This document shows positions 17,791 to 26,730 of a DNA stretch of 64,000 nt, in pieces. The notes beneath the pieces are model-generated. The model was not told where the DNA came from, made no database searches, and saw only the letters and a list, made by a program, of their open reading frames with translations. A program made the translations under genes and the position numbers. Positions within the stretch are counted from its first letter, which is position 1; every line of letters starts with the position of its first letter. The DNA is taken from assembly GCF_022701255.1 (NCBI RefSeq), contig NZ_CP031705.1, positions 1,749,501 to 1,813,500 on the forward strand, written 5' to 3'. This DNA comes from Microcoleus vaginatus HSN003. GTDB lineage: Bacteria > Cyanobacteriota > Cyanobacteriia > Cyanobacteriales > Microcoleaceae.

Positions 17791-19297
17791 GTAAGGATTC
17801 AGGTCTGAAAGAAGGGAATGAGGTCAGGCACAGGAAAGTAGTCACAAGAATGGGCAGAAATAGCCTGACGGAAAAAAGCCATTACTGAACGAGCTTGAAA
17901 ACGACAGGTTTGAATCACACTCAGCAGATTAGCCGTTTCCTCAAATCGTTTCATCGAACGAGAGCCGCCAGAAACTTTCCGTTTAGTTACAGCTAGCCGT
18001 AGAGAACGTTCTGCTAAATTATTATCCGGAGGAACCGAGGGGTCATTGAGAAAATACCACCATTGTTCTGCCTTATCCCGTAAGGATTTTAGTAACAGAC
18101 CTGCGGCATAACCCACAAGGCCGGGCCAAGTCGCCAAAGCTTGATTCAATCGTATTTTGAAATCCTGAGCCCACGAGTGGTAGGTGAGTAGATCCCTCGT
18201 CTTTCGCCAGGACTCATGGGCTCTAAAAGCTTCATCTATTAATGACAGAAATATTTGAGCGACTGCTGCATTATTATTGCCAGGAAGTCCCAGCACTTTC
18301 TTAAAATGCCGTCGTAAATGAGCCAGACACTTCTGTTGGGCTGCGACTTTCGCACCATTATAAACACTGAAATCATCTGAGCTTAAGACTCCCGCAAATT
18401 CTGTACCCAGCATGGTTTCTAATTCCACACGCCCCCTGGTATCTGCTGCATGAAATAAACAGAATCCTTCTCCACTAGCCGTCCATAGCCATTCTTTGAC
18501 TCCCATGACACACCACGGCGTTTCATCTACATGAACGTTTGATTGTAGAGGTGCCCATTCCCACAGTGCATTTATCGCTGGCTTTACCGCTGCTGCTACT
18601 CGTTGATTGGTTTTTTGGAGTGTTCCCACTCCCACTTCTATCGTGCCGAGTTCCCACAACAATTCTGTCAGCTTGGCGTAGGAAAGATGTCCATAATTCC
18701 CCAGCCAGACTAAGAGTGCTTGGAGATTAACGCTCAAGTCTTGCCCTGGAATTATGCCCTGGGGTTGTTTTCCTCGAACTACTGCACCACATTCTAGGCA
18801 TTTACACGATTGTGTCTGATATTCGACGACTTCAATTGGTTTTGCTACTAGACTGGCTACTTGCTGTCTGTGGATGTTAATTACTTCACTTAATTCTTTA
18901 CTACCACAATTAAGACAGATGTCGGGCGAGCTAATTTCGGTTCTGTCTACTCGTCCAAACCCTTTTCGGGTTTTCCCTTGATGACCCGGTTGTCCGCCTG
19001 GTTTCTTTTTTGGGTCTGCTTCTGGTTTAACTGTTGGTTTCTCTGGTTTTTGGAGTAGCTCCGTTGATGGGGGTTTTGATGAAGTCTGACTGGTGGTTCG
19101 ACTTTTGCCTGTAGCAATAGCTAGTTTTTCTTGCAATTCTTCAATGATTTTTTGCAGCCCCAACACAATTTCCACCAGTTCAGCTTGGCTCAACTGCTCT
19201 ATCTCGGTTTTTTTCTGCTCTCTGGTGGCTGTGGGCTTTTTCATTCCTTTATTTTACCAGATGCCGCCACTTAAGTTTTTTTGACCTGAATCCTTAC
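17791..19297 (-). mobile_element. Complete IS66-family insertion sequence with 8-bp target duplication
   Basis: The element is 1507 bp with perfect 15-bp inverted ends GTAAGGATTCAGGTC, flanked by the 8-bp direct repeat GTTGATGG (17783-17790 and 19298-19305), the duplication length typical of IS66. It carries one transposase gene and no tnpA/tnpB accessory genes. The intact ends, intact gene and perfect duplication point to recent movement. A decayed relative lies at 41.7-43.3 kb. Confidence 0.92.
17799..19244 (-). CDS. IS66-family transposase
   Basis: The 481-residue DDE transposase has the IS66 layout. An N-terminal leucine-zipper-like helix (QLSQAELVEIVLGLQKIIEE) is followed by a basic linker (KKKPGGQPGHQGKTRKGFGR). 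A zinc-binding pair of CxxC motifs comes next (CLNCGS and CKCLECG). The catalytic core has HVDETPW, LSSDDF and NNLAERSLR, which carry the D, D and E. It fills the whole element and ends eight bases before the left terminal repeat. No frameshift or internal stop is seen, so it is probably active. Confidence 0.92.
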   Translation of the reverse strand: MKKPTATREQKKTEIEQLSQAELVEIVLGLQKIIEELQEKLAIATGKSRTTSQTSSKPPSTELLQKPEKPTVKPEADPKKKPGGQPGHQGKTRKGFGRVDRTEISSPDICLNCGSKELSEVINIHRQQVASLVAKPIEVVEYQTQSCKCLECGAVVRGKQPQGIIPGQDLSVNLQALLVWLGNYGHLSYAKLTELLWELGTIEVGVGTLQKTNQRVAAAVKPAINALWEWAPLQSNVHVDETPWCVMGVKEWLWTASGEGFCLFHAADTRGRVELETMLGTEFAGVLSSDDFSVYNGAKVAAQQKCLAHLRRHFKKVLGLPGNNNAAVAQIFLSLIDEAFRAHESWRKTRDLLTYHSWAQDFKIRLNQALATWPGLVGYAAGLLLKSLRDKAEQWWYFLNDPSVPPDNNLAERSLRLAVTKRKVSGGSRSMKRFEETANLLSVIQTCRFQARSVMAFFRQAISAHSCDYFPVPDLIPFFQT

Positions 19298-19305
19298 GTT
19301 GATGG

Positions 19306-19356
19306 CAAGCCGACTGTCAACTGTCAACTCTCTACAGTCAACAGTCAACAGTCAAC
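19306..19356. repeat. Heptameric tandem repeat (AGTCAAC / TGTCAAC)
   Basis: Six or so 7-base units of xGTCAAC fill the space between the IS66 target duplication and the stop codon of the E2 gene. Same unit family as 17,362-17,400. Confidence 0.8.
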
Positions 19357-19359
19357 TAA

Positions 19360-20667
19360 TTAAAGTGTCAAAGATTGAGGATTTGTCTCAATCAATTTCG
19401 CTAAATCTTGCAAGAAAGATGCAGCATCAGCACCGTAAATAATCCGGTGATCGCAAGTAATATTCACCTGCATTTGGCGCTTCACTCCCATCAAACCATC
19501 CTCGTTTGCCACTACTTGCGGCCGCGAAGAACCGATCGCCAAAATCGATCCTTGATTCGGCGGCAAAATCGCGTCAAACTTGTCTACTCCAAACATTCCC
19601 AAATTGGAAAGAGTAAAAGTTCCCGTGCTGTATTCATCAGGCTTCAATTGCTTGGTGCGGGCGCGATCGACTAAATCCTTCCAAGTGCGCGAGAGCGAAT
19701 AAATATCGAGGCGATCGGCATTTTGCAGCACCGGCGTAATCAAACCGCCGCCGTCCATCGCCACCGCTACCGCCACATTAATATCAGCACGGTATTGAAT
19801 CCCGGACTCCACATAAGAAGCATTCAGCAGAGGATGTTTTTGTAAAGTTACTGCTACAGCCTTCGCCAGCATAGCCGTCATCGTGACGCCCTTCGACTTA
19901 ATTTGTTTGTAGAGTTTGTCCAGATTATCAGTAGTAATTGTGTAACCCACGTGGAAAGACGGCACGCTCAAACTGGCTTCCATATTCCGCACCACCGCAT
20001 TTTGCAGCGCGTTCATCGGTACTTTTTGGCCAGAAAGTGCCACCGCCGGGACTGGTGCGGGGGCGGGTTTGGCTGCTGCGGGGGCGGGTGCTGCGGGGGC
20101 TGGTGCGGGTGCGGGTGCGGGTGCTGCAGGGACTGTTACCGGTTGCTGAACCGGAGCGGGTTGGGCTTTGCCGGCTGCTGCTTCCACATCCTCTGCGACA
20201 ATTCGGCCGTTGGGCCCGCTGCCTTTGATAGAATTCAAATCTACTTTAAATTCTTTGGCTAACTTGCGAGCGCGGGGAGAAACGATGCTGCGGCCGTTTT
20301 GGCGGCTGACATTTTGCTGCAAACCTGCTGATGCTGTAGGTGCGCTGGCAGGAGCGGGGCTGGGAGCGGGGGCTGCTGCTGCGCTTGGGGCGCCGGCTCC
20401 TTGCTGCTGAGCTGTGGCGATTTCGGCTTCTGTTTCTGCTACTAGGGCGATTGCTGCTCCCACCGGAGCAACTTCGCCCGCAGGTACAATAATTATTGCT
20501 AAATAGCCTTCGTAGAAAGACTCCACGTCCATGTCGGCTTTGTCGGATTCAACGACTACCACCGTTTCGCCTTTTTCTACTTTGTCTCCGGCGGATTTGA
20601 CCCAGGAAACAATTTTGCCCTCTGTCATTGTCGAACTCAGGGCTGGCATGAAAACTTCGCGAATCAT
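19360..20667 (-). CDS. pdhC: Dihydrolipoamide acetyltransferase, E2 of pyruvate dehydrogenase
   Basis: E2 transfers the acetyl group from E1 to coenzyme A through a swinging lipoyl arm. The 435-residue protein starts MIREVFMPALSSTMTEGKIV. Its lipoyl domain carries the modified lysine in ESDKADMDVES (about residue 44). A proline/alanine linker follows, then the peripheral-subunit-binding domain (VSPRARKLAKEFKVDLNSIKGSGPNGRI, about 135-165), a second Ala/Pro linker and the acyltransferase core. The active-site His lies in CDHRIIYGADAA near the C-terminus; Y replaces the usual D after the HRxx pair, as in cyanobacterial and plastid E2. I use the ATG at 20667 because the preceding 16 codons do not fit the family. 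It is transcribed away from the YlqD gene. Confidence 0.93.
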   Translation of the reverse strand: MIREVFMPALSSTMTEGKIVSWVKSAGDKVEKGETVVVVESDKADMDVESFYEGYLAIIIVPAGEVAPVGAAIALVAETEAEIATAQQQGAGAPSAAAAPAPSPAPASAPTASAGLQQNVSRQNGRSIVSPRARKLAKEFKVDLNSIKGSGPNGRIVAEDVEAAAGKAQPAPVQQPVTVPAAPAPAPAPAPAAPAPAAAKPAPAPVPAVALSGQKVPMNALQNAVVRNMEASLSVPSFHVGYTITTDNLDKLYKQIKSKGVTMTAMLAKAVAVTLQKHPLLNASYVESGIQYRADINVAVAVAMDGGGLITPVLQNADRLDIYSLSRTWKDLVDRARTKQLKPDEYSTGTFTLSNLGMFGVDKFDAILPPNQGSILAIGSSRPQVVANEDGLMGVKRQMQVNITCDHRIIYGADAASFLQDLAKLIETNPQSLTL

Positions 20668-20840
20668 CTGTAAAAAGTCCTTGTGTGTGGGTAATAGGTA
20701 ATCGGTATTTGGCAATTGATAATTGGCGACCGGCCACCGGCAATACTTATTATTATGCCAGTCTCTCGCATTCTTGATGTGTGACTGTTGACTCTAAATC
20801 ACTTGCCAATTACCGATCGCCAATTACCACTTACCAATTT

Positions 20841-21281
20841 CTAAATATCACCTCGAATTTCTTCGACTATGCCGTCGCGGAGGAGAATTTCTACTTGCAT
20901 TTTTTGAATCAAGTTTTCTCCCAGCCCGACAGTGAATGTGCCGTCAATTTGACCTTGACTAACTTCTTGTTCGAGGTCTAGCACCTGCACTTGCTGAAGC
21001 TGTTGCAGGTTTTGGTTTTTCTGTTCTAGCAGTTCGCTTTTTCTTTGATTCACCTGCACTTGAATGTTTTCTATTTGCTGCTGTACTTGCGGGCCTGGGG
21101 GCTGTAGATTTTGCTGTTTGATTTCTGAAACCATCCGCTGCCCTTGCATTTCTAACTGTTGTAGCTGAGAGTCTATTTGGTTGATTTGGGCTTGGAGTTG
21201 CTGTTGAGCTTCTTCTTTCCAGCGGGGAGTAACGACGACTTTAACGTTAATCGATCGCTTCAAGAGTAATTGTGGTTCCAT
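20841..21281 (-). CDS. YlqD family protein
   Basis: The 146-residue protein (from the ATG at 21281; another ATG lies six codons upstream) begins LLLKRSINVKVVVTPRWKEE. A long glutamine-rich coiled coil follows (about residues 20-100), and it ends with a small beta domain (DGTFTVGLGENLIQKMQVEILLRDGIVEEIRGD). This is the PF11068 YlqD pattern found in Firmicutes and cyanobacteria; the function is unknown. There is no signal peptide. It lies between the E2 gene and the acyl-ACP synthetase in the same direction, but repeat-filled gaps argue against a tight operon. Confidence 0.75.
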   Translation of the reverse strand: MEPQLLLKRSINVKVVVTPRWKEEAQQQLQAQINQIDSQLQQLEMQGQRMVSEIKQQNLQPPGPQVQQQIENIQVQVNQRKSELLEQKNQNLQQLQQVQVLDLEQEVSQGQIDGTFTVGLGENLIQKMQVEILLRDGIVEEIRGDI

Positions 21282-21425
21282 AAAGTTGTTGCTTGTCAAT
21301 TAGGAATTAGGCATTAGTCATTAGTTGGTAAACCTGAACTAATGGCTGAGGACTGAGGACTCGGACTTGGGACTCGGGTGTTGGGATAATTTTTTCTTTT
21401 CCATTCCCCAAGTCCTGCGAATATT

Positions 21426-23375
21426 TCAAAACATCCCGTCAATCATATCGCGGTAGTGTTGCGTCACAACCGGGCGCTTAATTTTCAGGGTCTGGGTCAA
21501 CATTCCATTTTCCATCGAAAATGGCTCCTGAATCAACCGGAACGGGCCGATGCGATCGTCCGCGCGGTATCCAGGGCGATTTTGCACCTCTCGGTTCAAT
21601 TCTTTGCGAAATAAATCTTGAATTGTCTTGCTATTCCAGTCAATTTCGTGTAAGGGGGGATTCTGAGTTTCTGCCCATTTCTGCACGGCTTCTGCATTGG
21701 GGACAATTAAGGCACCGACGGATTTCTGGTCTTGACCTACTAGCATAATTTGGTCGATGTAGGGGCTGCGGACGCAGGCGTCTTCTATGGGCTGGGGTTC
21801 GATGTTTTCGCCGTTGCTGAGGACGATCGTATCTTTGGCCCGCCCGGTCAAGATTAAGTCGTTTCCTGGTGTCAGCCAGCCCAAATCGCCGGTGTCGAAC
21901 CAGCCTTCGGAGTCGATCGCCTTGGCAGTCGCTTGGGGATTAAGATAGTAGCCCTGCATGATTTGCGGCCCCCGCGCCAAGACTAAACCGCGCTGGCCTC
22001 TTGGCAGTTGCTGTCTGGTTTCTGGATCTACTATTTTAATTTCCGTATGGGCGATCGGCTGTCCAGCGGAACCTTTAAGATTGTGCCAAGGGCGGCGCAC
22101 AGTTAAAACCGGCGACGTTTCGGTTAAACCGTATCCCACTAATAAACCGATATTCGCTATTTCAAAGAAATTGTCTAAATGCGTGGCCAAAGAACCGCCG
22201 CCGCTAATCGCCCATTTTAAGCGTCCCCCTGTAGCTTCCCTGACTTTTTGGTAAACCAATTTTTCGGCGAGGGCGTGTACGGGCGACAACCCAATGCTTT
22301 TGGTGCGGGCGATTAGTTTTTCGGAAGCAGAAGCCGGTTTCAAACTGAGAGTTAATCCTTGGCAAATGCGGCGGGCTTCTATGTATTGCTGGCTGGAAGA
22401 TAACAGGAAATTCACCAATTTTTCTTTGTTAGGTGGCTGTTCCCGAAATTGCTTTTGTACGGCCTCATAAATCGATTCCCAGATGCGCGGAACGCTGACC
22501 ATGAACTGGGGTTTGTAAGTTTTAAAGTCTTGTTTGAAATAGCGAATATTGGTGTAAATTTGGGTGCATCCTTGGGAAAGCAGGAAGTATTCGACGCTGC
22601 GTTCGTAGGCGTGCCAACTGGGCAGAATGCTGAGGGCAGATTCGCCGGCTTCGGGCTGGAGAATTGTACCCAAGGTGGTGAGTTGGTGCAGCAGGTTCCC
22701 GTGAGTCAGCATGACGCCTTTGGGTTTGCCGGTGGTGCCACTGGTGTAGAGGAGGGTGGCGAGGGTTTGAGGCTTGTGGTTGGTGGGTTTGAGGGGGCGG
22801 TTTGCCCCTGTGGTCATGACTTGGGAAAATTTGACTGTGCTTAGGGTTGGGCTGGTTTCCGGTTCTTCGTCGGAGAGGAGGACGATGAGTTGGATGGGCA
22901 AATCCGGGAGGCGGTTTTGCAGTTTTTTGAGTAATGCCAGGTTTTCGACTACCAAGGCGGTGCTCCCGCTGTCTTGGATGATGTACAAAAGTTCTTCGGG
23001 GTCGGCGGTGGCGCCTCGAACAACGTTTGCGGCCCCGGCCATCATGATACCTTGGTCGGCTATCAGCCAGCGGGGGCTGTTGTCGGCGAAGAGGGCGACG
23101 CGGGGAGGGATGGGATCTCCTGGATTTGGTTCGAGGCCTAGGGCTTGGAGGCCGGCGGCGAATTGCTGGATTTGTTGGTAGAGGTCGGTGTAGGTGAGTT
23201 TGATTTCGGGCTGGCTGTGGGGGTCGTGGAGGGCGACGGTTTGAGGACAACGCTGTTGGACGATCGCCCAAATTTCAGGTACCGATTGAATGGAACTGTA
23301 ATCGATCAGGCGGCTGAGGTTAGCGCGTTCGCGATCGGTCATTTGAGATGATGCGTAAGATGCTGTGCTGTTCAT
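21426..23375 (-). CDS. aas: Long-chain acyl-ACP synthetase / fatty-acid CoA ligase
   Basis: The enzyme activates free fatty acids with ATP and joins them to acyl carrier protein or CoA. In cyanobacteria the single homologue (Aas, Slr1609 in Synechocystis) recycles membrane-derived fatty acids. The 649-residue product has the AMP-binding signature LLYTSGTTGKPKGVMLTHGN (about residues 210-229), the acyl-pocket region VGYGLTETSPVL (about 415) and the hinge DTGDLGWL (about 490) followed by GRAKDTIVLSNGENIEPQPIE. No signal peptide. The start ATG at 23375 has an upstream AAATACC context with weak ribosome pairing; an in-frame ATG lies 11 codons later. Choice of Aas over a plain FadD rests on the cyanobacterial context. 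Confidence 0.85.
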   Translation of the reverse strand: MNSTASYASSQMTDRERANLSRLIDYSSIQSVPEIWAIVQQRCPQTVALHDPHSQPEIKLTYTDLYQQIQQFAAGLQALGLEPNPGDPIPPRVALFADNSPRWLIADQGIMMAGAANVVRGATADPEELLYIIQDSGSTALVVENLALLKKLQNRLPDLPIQLIVLLSDEEPETSPTLSTVKFSQVMTTGANRPLKPTNHKPQTLATLLYTSGTTGKPKGVMLTHGNLLHQLTTLGTILQPEAGESALSILPSWHAYERSVEYFLLSQGCTQIYTNIRYFKQDFKTYKPQFMVSVPRIWESIYEAVQKQFREQPPNKEKLVNFLLSSSQQYIEARRICQGLTLSLKPASASEKLIARTKSIGLSPVHALAEKLVYQKVREATGGRLKWAISGGGSLATHLDNFFEIANIGLLVGYGLTETSPVLTVRRPWHNLKGSAGQPIAHTEIKIVDPETRQQLPRGQRGLVLARGPQIMQGYYLNPQATAKAIDSEGWFDTGDLGWLTPGNDLILTGRAKDTIVLSNGENIEPQPIEDACVRSPYIDQIMLVGQDQKSVGALIVPNAEAVQKWAETQNPPLHEIDWNSKTIQDLFRKELNREVQNRPGYRADDRIGPFRLIQEPFSMENGMLTQTLKIKRPVVTQHYRDMIDGMF

Positions 23376-23610
23376 AAGGTATTTTCCTCAGTTTATGGAG
23401 ATAAAATTATTGGCTACAAGTTTAATATCACAGTTATTTTAGAACTATCTGGCAGTCTCGTGACAGTTTGTAAACTTGCTATTATCTATTCGGACAATTA
23501 GAGATACAAGATGATGAAATTTATAGTTGCACAGAAACACATGAATTTACGAAAGTTAATAGTAGTTGCTTGTAGTGCGATCGTAGCATTATTATGAATT
23601 GGGTGCTTTT

Positions 23611-23919
23611 TCAAACGCGATCGATAACCGCCTCCCACAGTTCGGCAATAGGATGCAATTTGCCTTCTTTAATTTGCTGGAGGGAGTTACGGAGGCTGGC
23701 TAGGACGAGTTCGGCAGGCTCGTCATCGGGATCTGCGGGCGGGGTGACAATATGGCGATCGATTAATAGTTGGTAAAAGTCGTCCACAGACATTACAGCG
23801 AGTTGAGCGGATCGATCGAGACTGAGGCTGTGCTGCTGATAAAGTACGATCGCGAGTTCGAGTCGCACATCGGCTTCAGTCAGGGGGAGATTGTCGGGAA
23901 GGTTGAGCGTAATTTGCAT
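23611..23919 (-). CDS. UPF0175-type small protein (antitoxin-like)
   Basis: The 102-residue protein starts MQITLNLPDNLPLTEADVR and continues LELAIVLYQQHSLSLDRSAQLAVMSVDDFYQLL, the UPF0175 helix-turn-helix pattern seen in many cyanobacterial antitoxin-like proteins. The tail (LASLRNSLQQIKEGKLHPIAELWEAV) is a second small motif often attached to such proteins. No adjacent toxin (PIN or RelE-like) gene is visible on either side, so this is an orphan if it is an antitoxin. Function is inferred only. Confidence 0.65.
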   Translation of the reverse strand: MQITLNLPDNLPLTEADVRLELAIVLYQQHSLSLDRSAQLAVMSVDDFYQLLIDRHIVTPPADPDDEPAELVLASLRNSLQQIKEGKLHPIAELWEAVIDRV

Positions 23920-24095
23920 GATTTATAGTACCTTTTAATGTCAATTGTCTCTGAAGTGCGATCGTTACAGATTCATTAAACTTTGATTCATGCGCTGTAT
24001 TCTTCAAGATTAAAACGAGTAGATATGTCAGCACTTTAACATAGCTGGGTGCTTAGGGCGCACCTTACCCCCACAATAAAATTGAACTATGAGTG

Positions 24096-24116
24096 GAACA
24101 GGCATCTTGCCTGTTC
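24096..24116. repeat. GAACAGGCA hairpin repeat
   Basis: GAACAGGCA-TCT-TGCCTGTTC forms a 9-bp stem. It lies 26 bases beyond the stop of the ferritin-like gene. Further copies occur near 52,474, 55,750, 55,794, 59,053 and 59,122. Confidence 0.75.
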
Positions 24117-24141
24117 ATGAAACTCGTGCAATATCTCAGAT

Positions 24142-25104
24142 TTAAGCGACATGGCGCGGTGCATCAACCATCGGTGCTGTGCCAAACAAATGTCTGAGAT
24201 AACTGCGACTGAGCTCGCGGTTCCAGCGCCGCAGCCGCACCATCACTCGCGTGAATGTAAAAGTCAATTCCAACACCAAAGAAAGCTGTTTGAGACTGAG
24301 CGAAGTATTAAACACATCATTGCCGTGCGTGCGTTCAATCTGATGGTGTTTCAGCAAAGCAATCAAGTTTTTGGTAGAGCCTTTCAGTTGATTGAAATAA
24401 CTCTGGGAGAAGGCCCAGCGGCTGAAACCCCAAAACTTAGCCAAATGATTGATTTCATCCTGTAAAGGCTGGGAAATTGCCTGTTGCAACGCTCCTGTTG
24501 AGTGTACCATCAACCATAAATAAACAGAAGTAGCTCCCCACTCGGTACTCAGGCGACTAATCACGTGTTTGTAGGTATCTTGCCAAGCGTCACCTGTGGA
24601 TTGACAGCCATTCACAGAGTTGGGTTTAACTTGGAGTTTTTCGGCTGTAAGTTGCTGGTAAATTTTCCTAAATGTCGGGCAATGTTGGCGTTCTTCTTTT
24701 TCCCAGACACCTATCTCTAAAATGTTGCCATTCTCATCAAAAATTCCTCCCATAAACCGCGCCATTTGCGGGTAAATATGCTGTAAATAGCACCAACTTT
24801 CTCTACCGTAGCTGCGGATGGGAGCTTCAATTTCTGCCGCACTTGCCAAAATTTGTAAAAATATTTCTGGCTTGACACCAATAATTTGGTCGCGATTGAT
24901 TCCTGGCCAATCTATGGGCTCCCAAGGGCGGGGATGCGGGGTGTAAAATTGCTGGGGGAGATCGGAAAGTCGATCGCTCAAAACTTCCAAGGACATATAA
25001 TGGTCGATGAGGGAATTAATCCTCGCCCGACTTTGCAAGTAGCGAGGGCTTTGATACTGATTCCCAGCCAAGTCAATTGTATACACCTTAGCAGTAGCTT
25101 TCAT
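24142..25104 (-). CDS. Ferritin-like (diiron-type) cyanobacterial protein of unknown function
   Basis: I start at the ATG at 25104, which has AGGAAG at the right distance; an in-frame ATG 50 codons upstream has repeat-like, protein-unlike sequence. The 320-residue product has a mostly helical composition and the segment EIGVWEKEERQHCPTFRKIYQQL (about 131-153), with an ExxEERQH spacing like one half of a ferritin/rubrerythrin diiron site. An earlier YGRESWCYLQHIYPQMARF helix could supply other ligands. This suggests a ferritin-like oxidase or desaturase-like fold, but I cannot name a substrate. Soluble; it stands alone. Confidence 0.6.
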   Translation of the reverse strand: MKATAKVYTIDLAGNQYQSPRYLQSRARINSLIDHYMSLEVLSDRLSDLPQQFYTPHPRPWEPIDWPGINRDQIIGVKPEIFLQILASAAEIEAPIRSYGRESWCYLQHIYPQMARFMGGIFDENGNILEIGVWEKEERQHCPTFRKIYQQLTAEKLQVKPNSVNGCQSTGDAWQDTYKHVISRLSTEWGATSVYLWLMVHSTGALQQAISQPLQDEINHLAKFWGFSRWAFSQSYFNQLKGSTKNLIALLKHHQIERTHGNDVFNTSLSLKQLSLVLELTFTFTRVMVRLRRWNRELSRSYLRHLFGTAPMVDAPRHVA

Positions 25105-25311
25105 TGTTTCTTCCTGTTGGTAACTTTTACAGCTATTGTGCAAAAGGCATTTGGGAAGTCGCAATGAGTAACGTGCAGGCTGCTCAATTACTAGCAGTTG
25201 CCTTGATTGAGCCGAACTCAGGTGAAACGGCATGAAGTAGGGTGAACTAAACAACAGATGATACGGCTAAGATGTGCCGAAGAGTAGCCTTCCTCCCATC
25301 AATAGTCTCTA

Positions 25312-25540
25312 CTATTGAAAATACAAAGAATTGCCACTGCCCGTCAGCATGACAATCATATCCCGTTTTTGTAAAGCAGCTTCGACAATTTCCTGCTGCC
25401 CCGGGCTCAAAGAGTCATAGCCAAAAAATGTTTGAGAACTTGTTCTAGGGACAGCCGCACAGAAGATGTTGGCGGATTAGACGCTGACATTTGCAGTAGG
25501 TGGTTGTTGGATTCTACACTATTCCATGCTTTTGGAGAAA
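25312..25540 (-). pseudogene. Broken duplicate of the recQ 5' end
   Basis: Reverse-complement reading reproduces the recQ region at 59,557-59,790. It covers the ~50 bases upstream of the start, the ATG (25490-25488), MSASNPP and, after a shift, FFGYDS, PGQQEIVEAALQKRDM and an altered P-loop. Differences include one T lost from the run in CATTTTTTTGG (frameshift), a 3-base loss after GATATG, and changes in the GGGK motif. Similarity stops at TTTTCAAT. So a ~230-bp segment was copied and has decayed. It lies at the left border of the IS-rich region. Copy by retained IS activity or illegitimate recombination is inference. Confidence 0.88.
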
Positions 25541-26038
25541 AAATACACTGACTGCGATCGCACAAAATTCGTTAAGCAGAGAAACCGATATTTTTAATCG
25601 GGGTTTAGACGGGTAGTGATGGGTATCGATATTGATGGGTTTGGCTCCTCACAGAAGTCACCCCCAAATGGAAGGTCGTTATCAACAGCAGAGTTTTCCA
25701 CTTTACTTTAATTCGTTACATACCGAGATTAGATGGTGAATTCATTGCTGGAATTGCTGCTACAAATTAACAGCCATCAATATTTCTTTACAATGCTCTG
25801 GCTCTGGACTTCACAAGCCATCGTCAAAAATTGATGGTTTTTGAAGCCTGAATGTCAATTTCTCTGTAGATCTACGGATACCGGACTCAACATTTGTCTC
25901 CCAGCTTCACATAATCTTCATAAATCTCCCGTATAATTACGGTAACTTTATAAAGATTAGGTAAAGATTGCCATTAAAGGTAGCCAAAATCACGATTCTG
26001 TAAGTTAAACTGGGAGCCAGCCCAAACCACACTTACGT
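25541..26038. other. Intergenic region, no gene seen
   Basis: About 500 bases between the recQ fragment and the first IS remnant. It is AT-rich with a CCGATATTTTTAATCGG dyad near 25586 but no supported frame, RNA or repeat. Confidence 0.5.
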
Positions 26039-26640
26039 AGGGCTTGCTGAATAAGCGATCGCGCTTGACGTGGCCTGGGTTATTCGAGGGCGCGATCGAG
26101 AGTAAAGTGCAAGATAAACAGGTAAACTAAGTCAAAACCCGTGCATCACCACCTACGATCGTGTACCGAAAAGTTGAGCTGGCTCCCAACCCCCCATCCG
26201 AGTTTGAACTGCCCTTCGGAGGAAAATTGTCAGCAGACAACCGTTGGGTAAAAATGGTCCAACTCATCCCGTGGTCAGAGTTTGAAGCAGAATATGCCCA
26301 AAACTTCCCCACCTCCAAGGGCGCACCAGCTAAATCCTTTCGGATGGCGTTGGGGGCATTAATTATTAAAGAAAAACTAGGAATTAGCGATCGTGAAACG
26401 GTAGGACAGATCAGGGAAAACCCGTATCTACAATACTTTATCGGTCAATCAAGCTACAGCAATGAACTCGCATTTGACCCATCACTATTAGTAAACTTTC
26501 GCCAACGGATTAGTTAGAATGTAATTAATAAAGTCAACGAACGCCTGGTCGAAAAAATGCGATCCACCACCCCAATCAAACCCGAAAAAAAAAGGATTCG
26601 GACGCCAAAAATGAGTCATCCAATCGCGGTAAACTAATCA
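26039..26640 (+). pseudogene. Truncated IS5-type element, copy A
   Basis: The left end AGGGCTTGCTGAATAA matches the intact copy at 29,061. A transposase frame starts at 26161 (VELAPNPPSEFELPFGGKLS) and follows the intact copy to RQRIS, where TAG (26515-26517) ends it. Past the stop, the sequence is still homologous (NKVNERLVEKMRS) but frame-shifted in an A run, and it ends at 26640. There a TA-flanked TAGCAATCCTAAATCA terminus begins, so another element has removed or split the rest. Confidence 0.85.
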
Positions 26641-26642
26641 TA

Positions 26643-26658
26643 TAGCAATCCTAAATCA
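26643..26658. mobile_element. Solo ISX-type terminus
   Basis: TAGCAATCCTAAATCA directly follows a TA and matches the left end of ISX (35,289). The next ~70 bases do not match ISX, so this is either the end of a related element or MITE, or a truncated one. No matching right end is seen before the IS1 remnant at 26,731. Confidence 0.55.
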
Positions 26659-26730
26659 GTTGTAAAGACCTTGAACTTTACCAATCCTGACTAAGTTGGT
26701 ATGAATTCTGAGTTTTTAGGAAAAAAGCCA

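Noticed and set aside
19903..20262. Glycine/cysteine-rich plus-strand frame opposite the E2 linker.
   Set aside because: Antisense of the Ala/Pro linker of pdhC; composition is a consequence of that linker.
22522..23271. A 249-codon minus-strand frame inside the acyl-ACP synthetase gene.
   Set aside because: Out-of-frame shadow rich in Arg/Pro/His; the overlapping frame has complete AMP-binding motifs.
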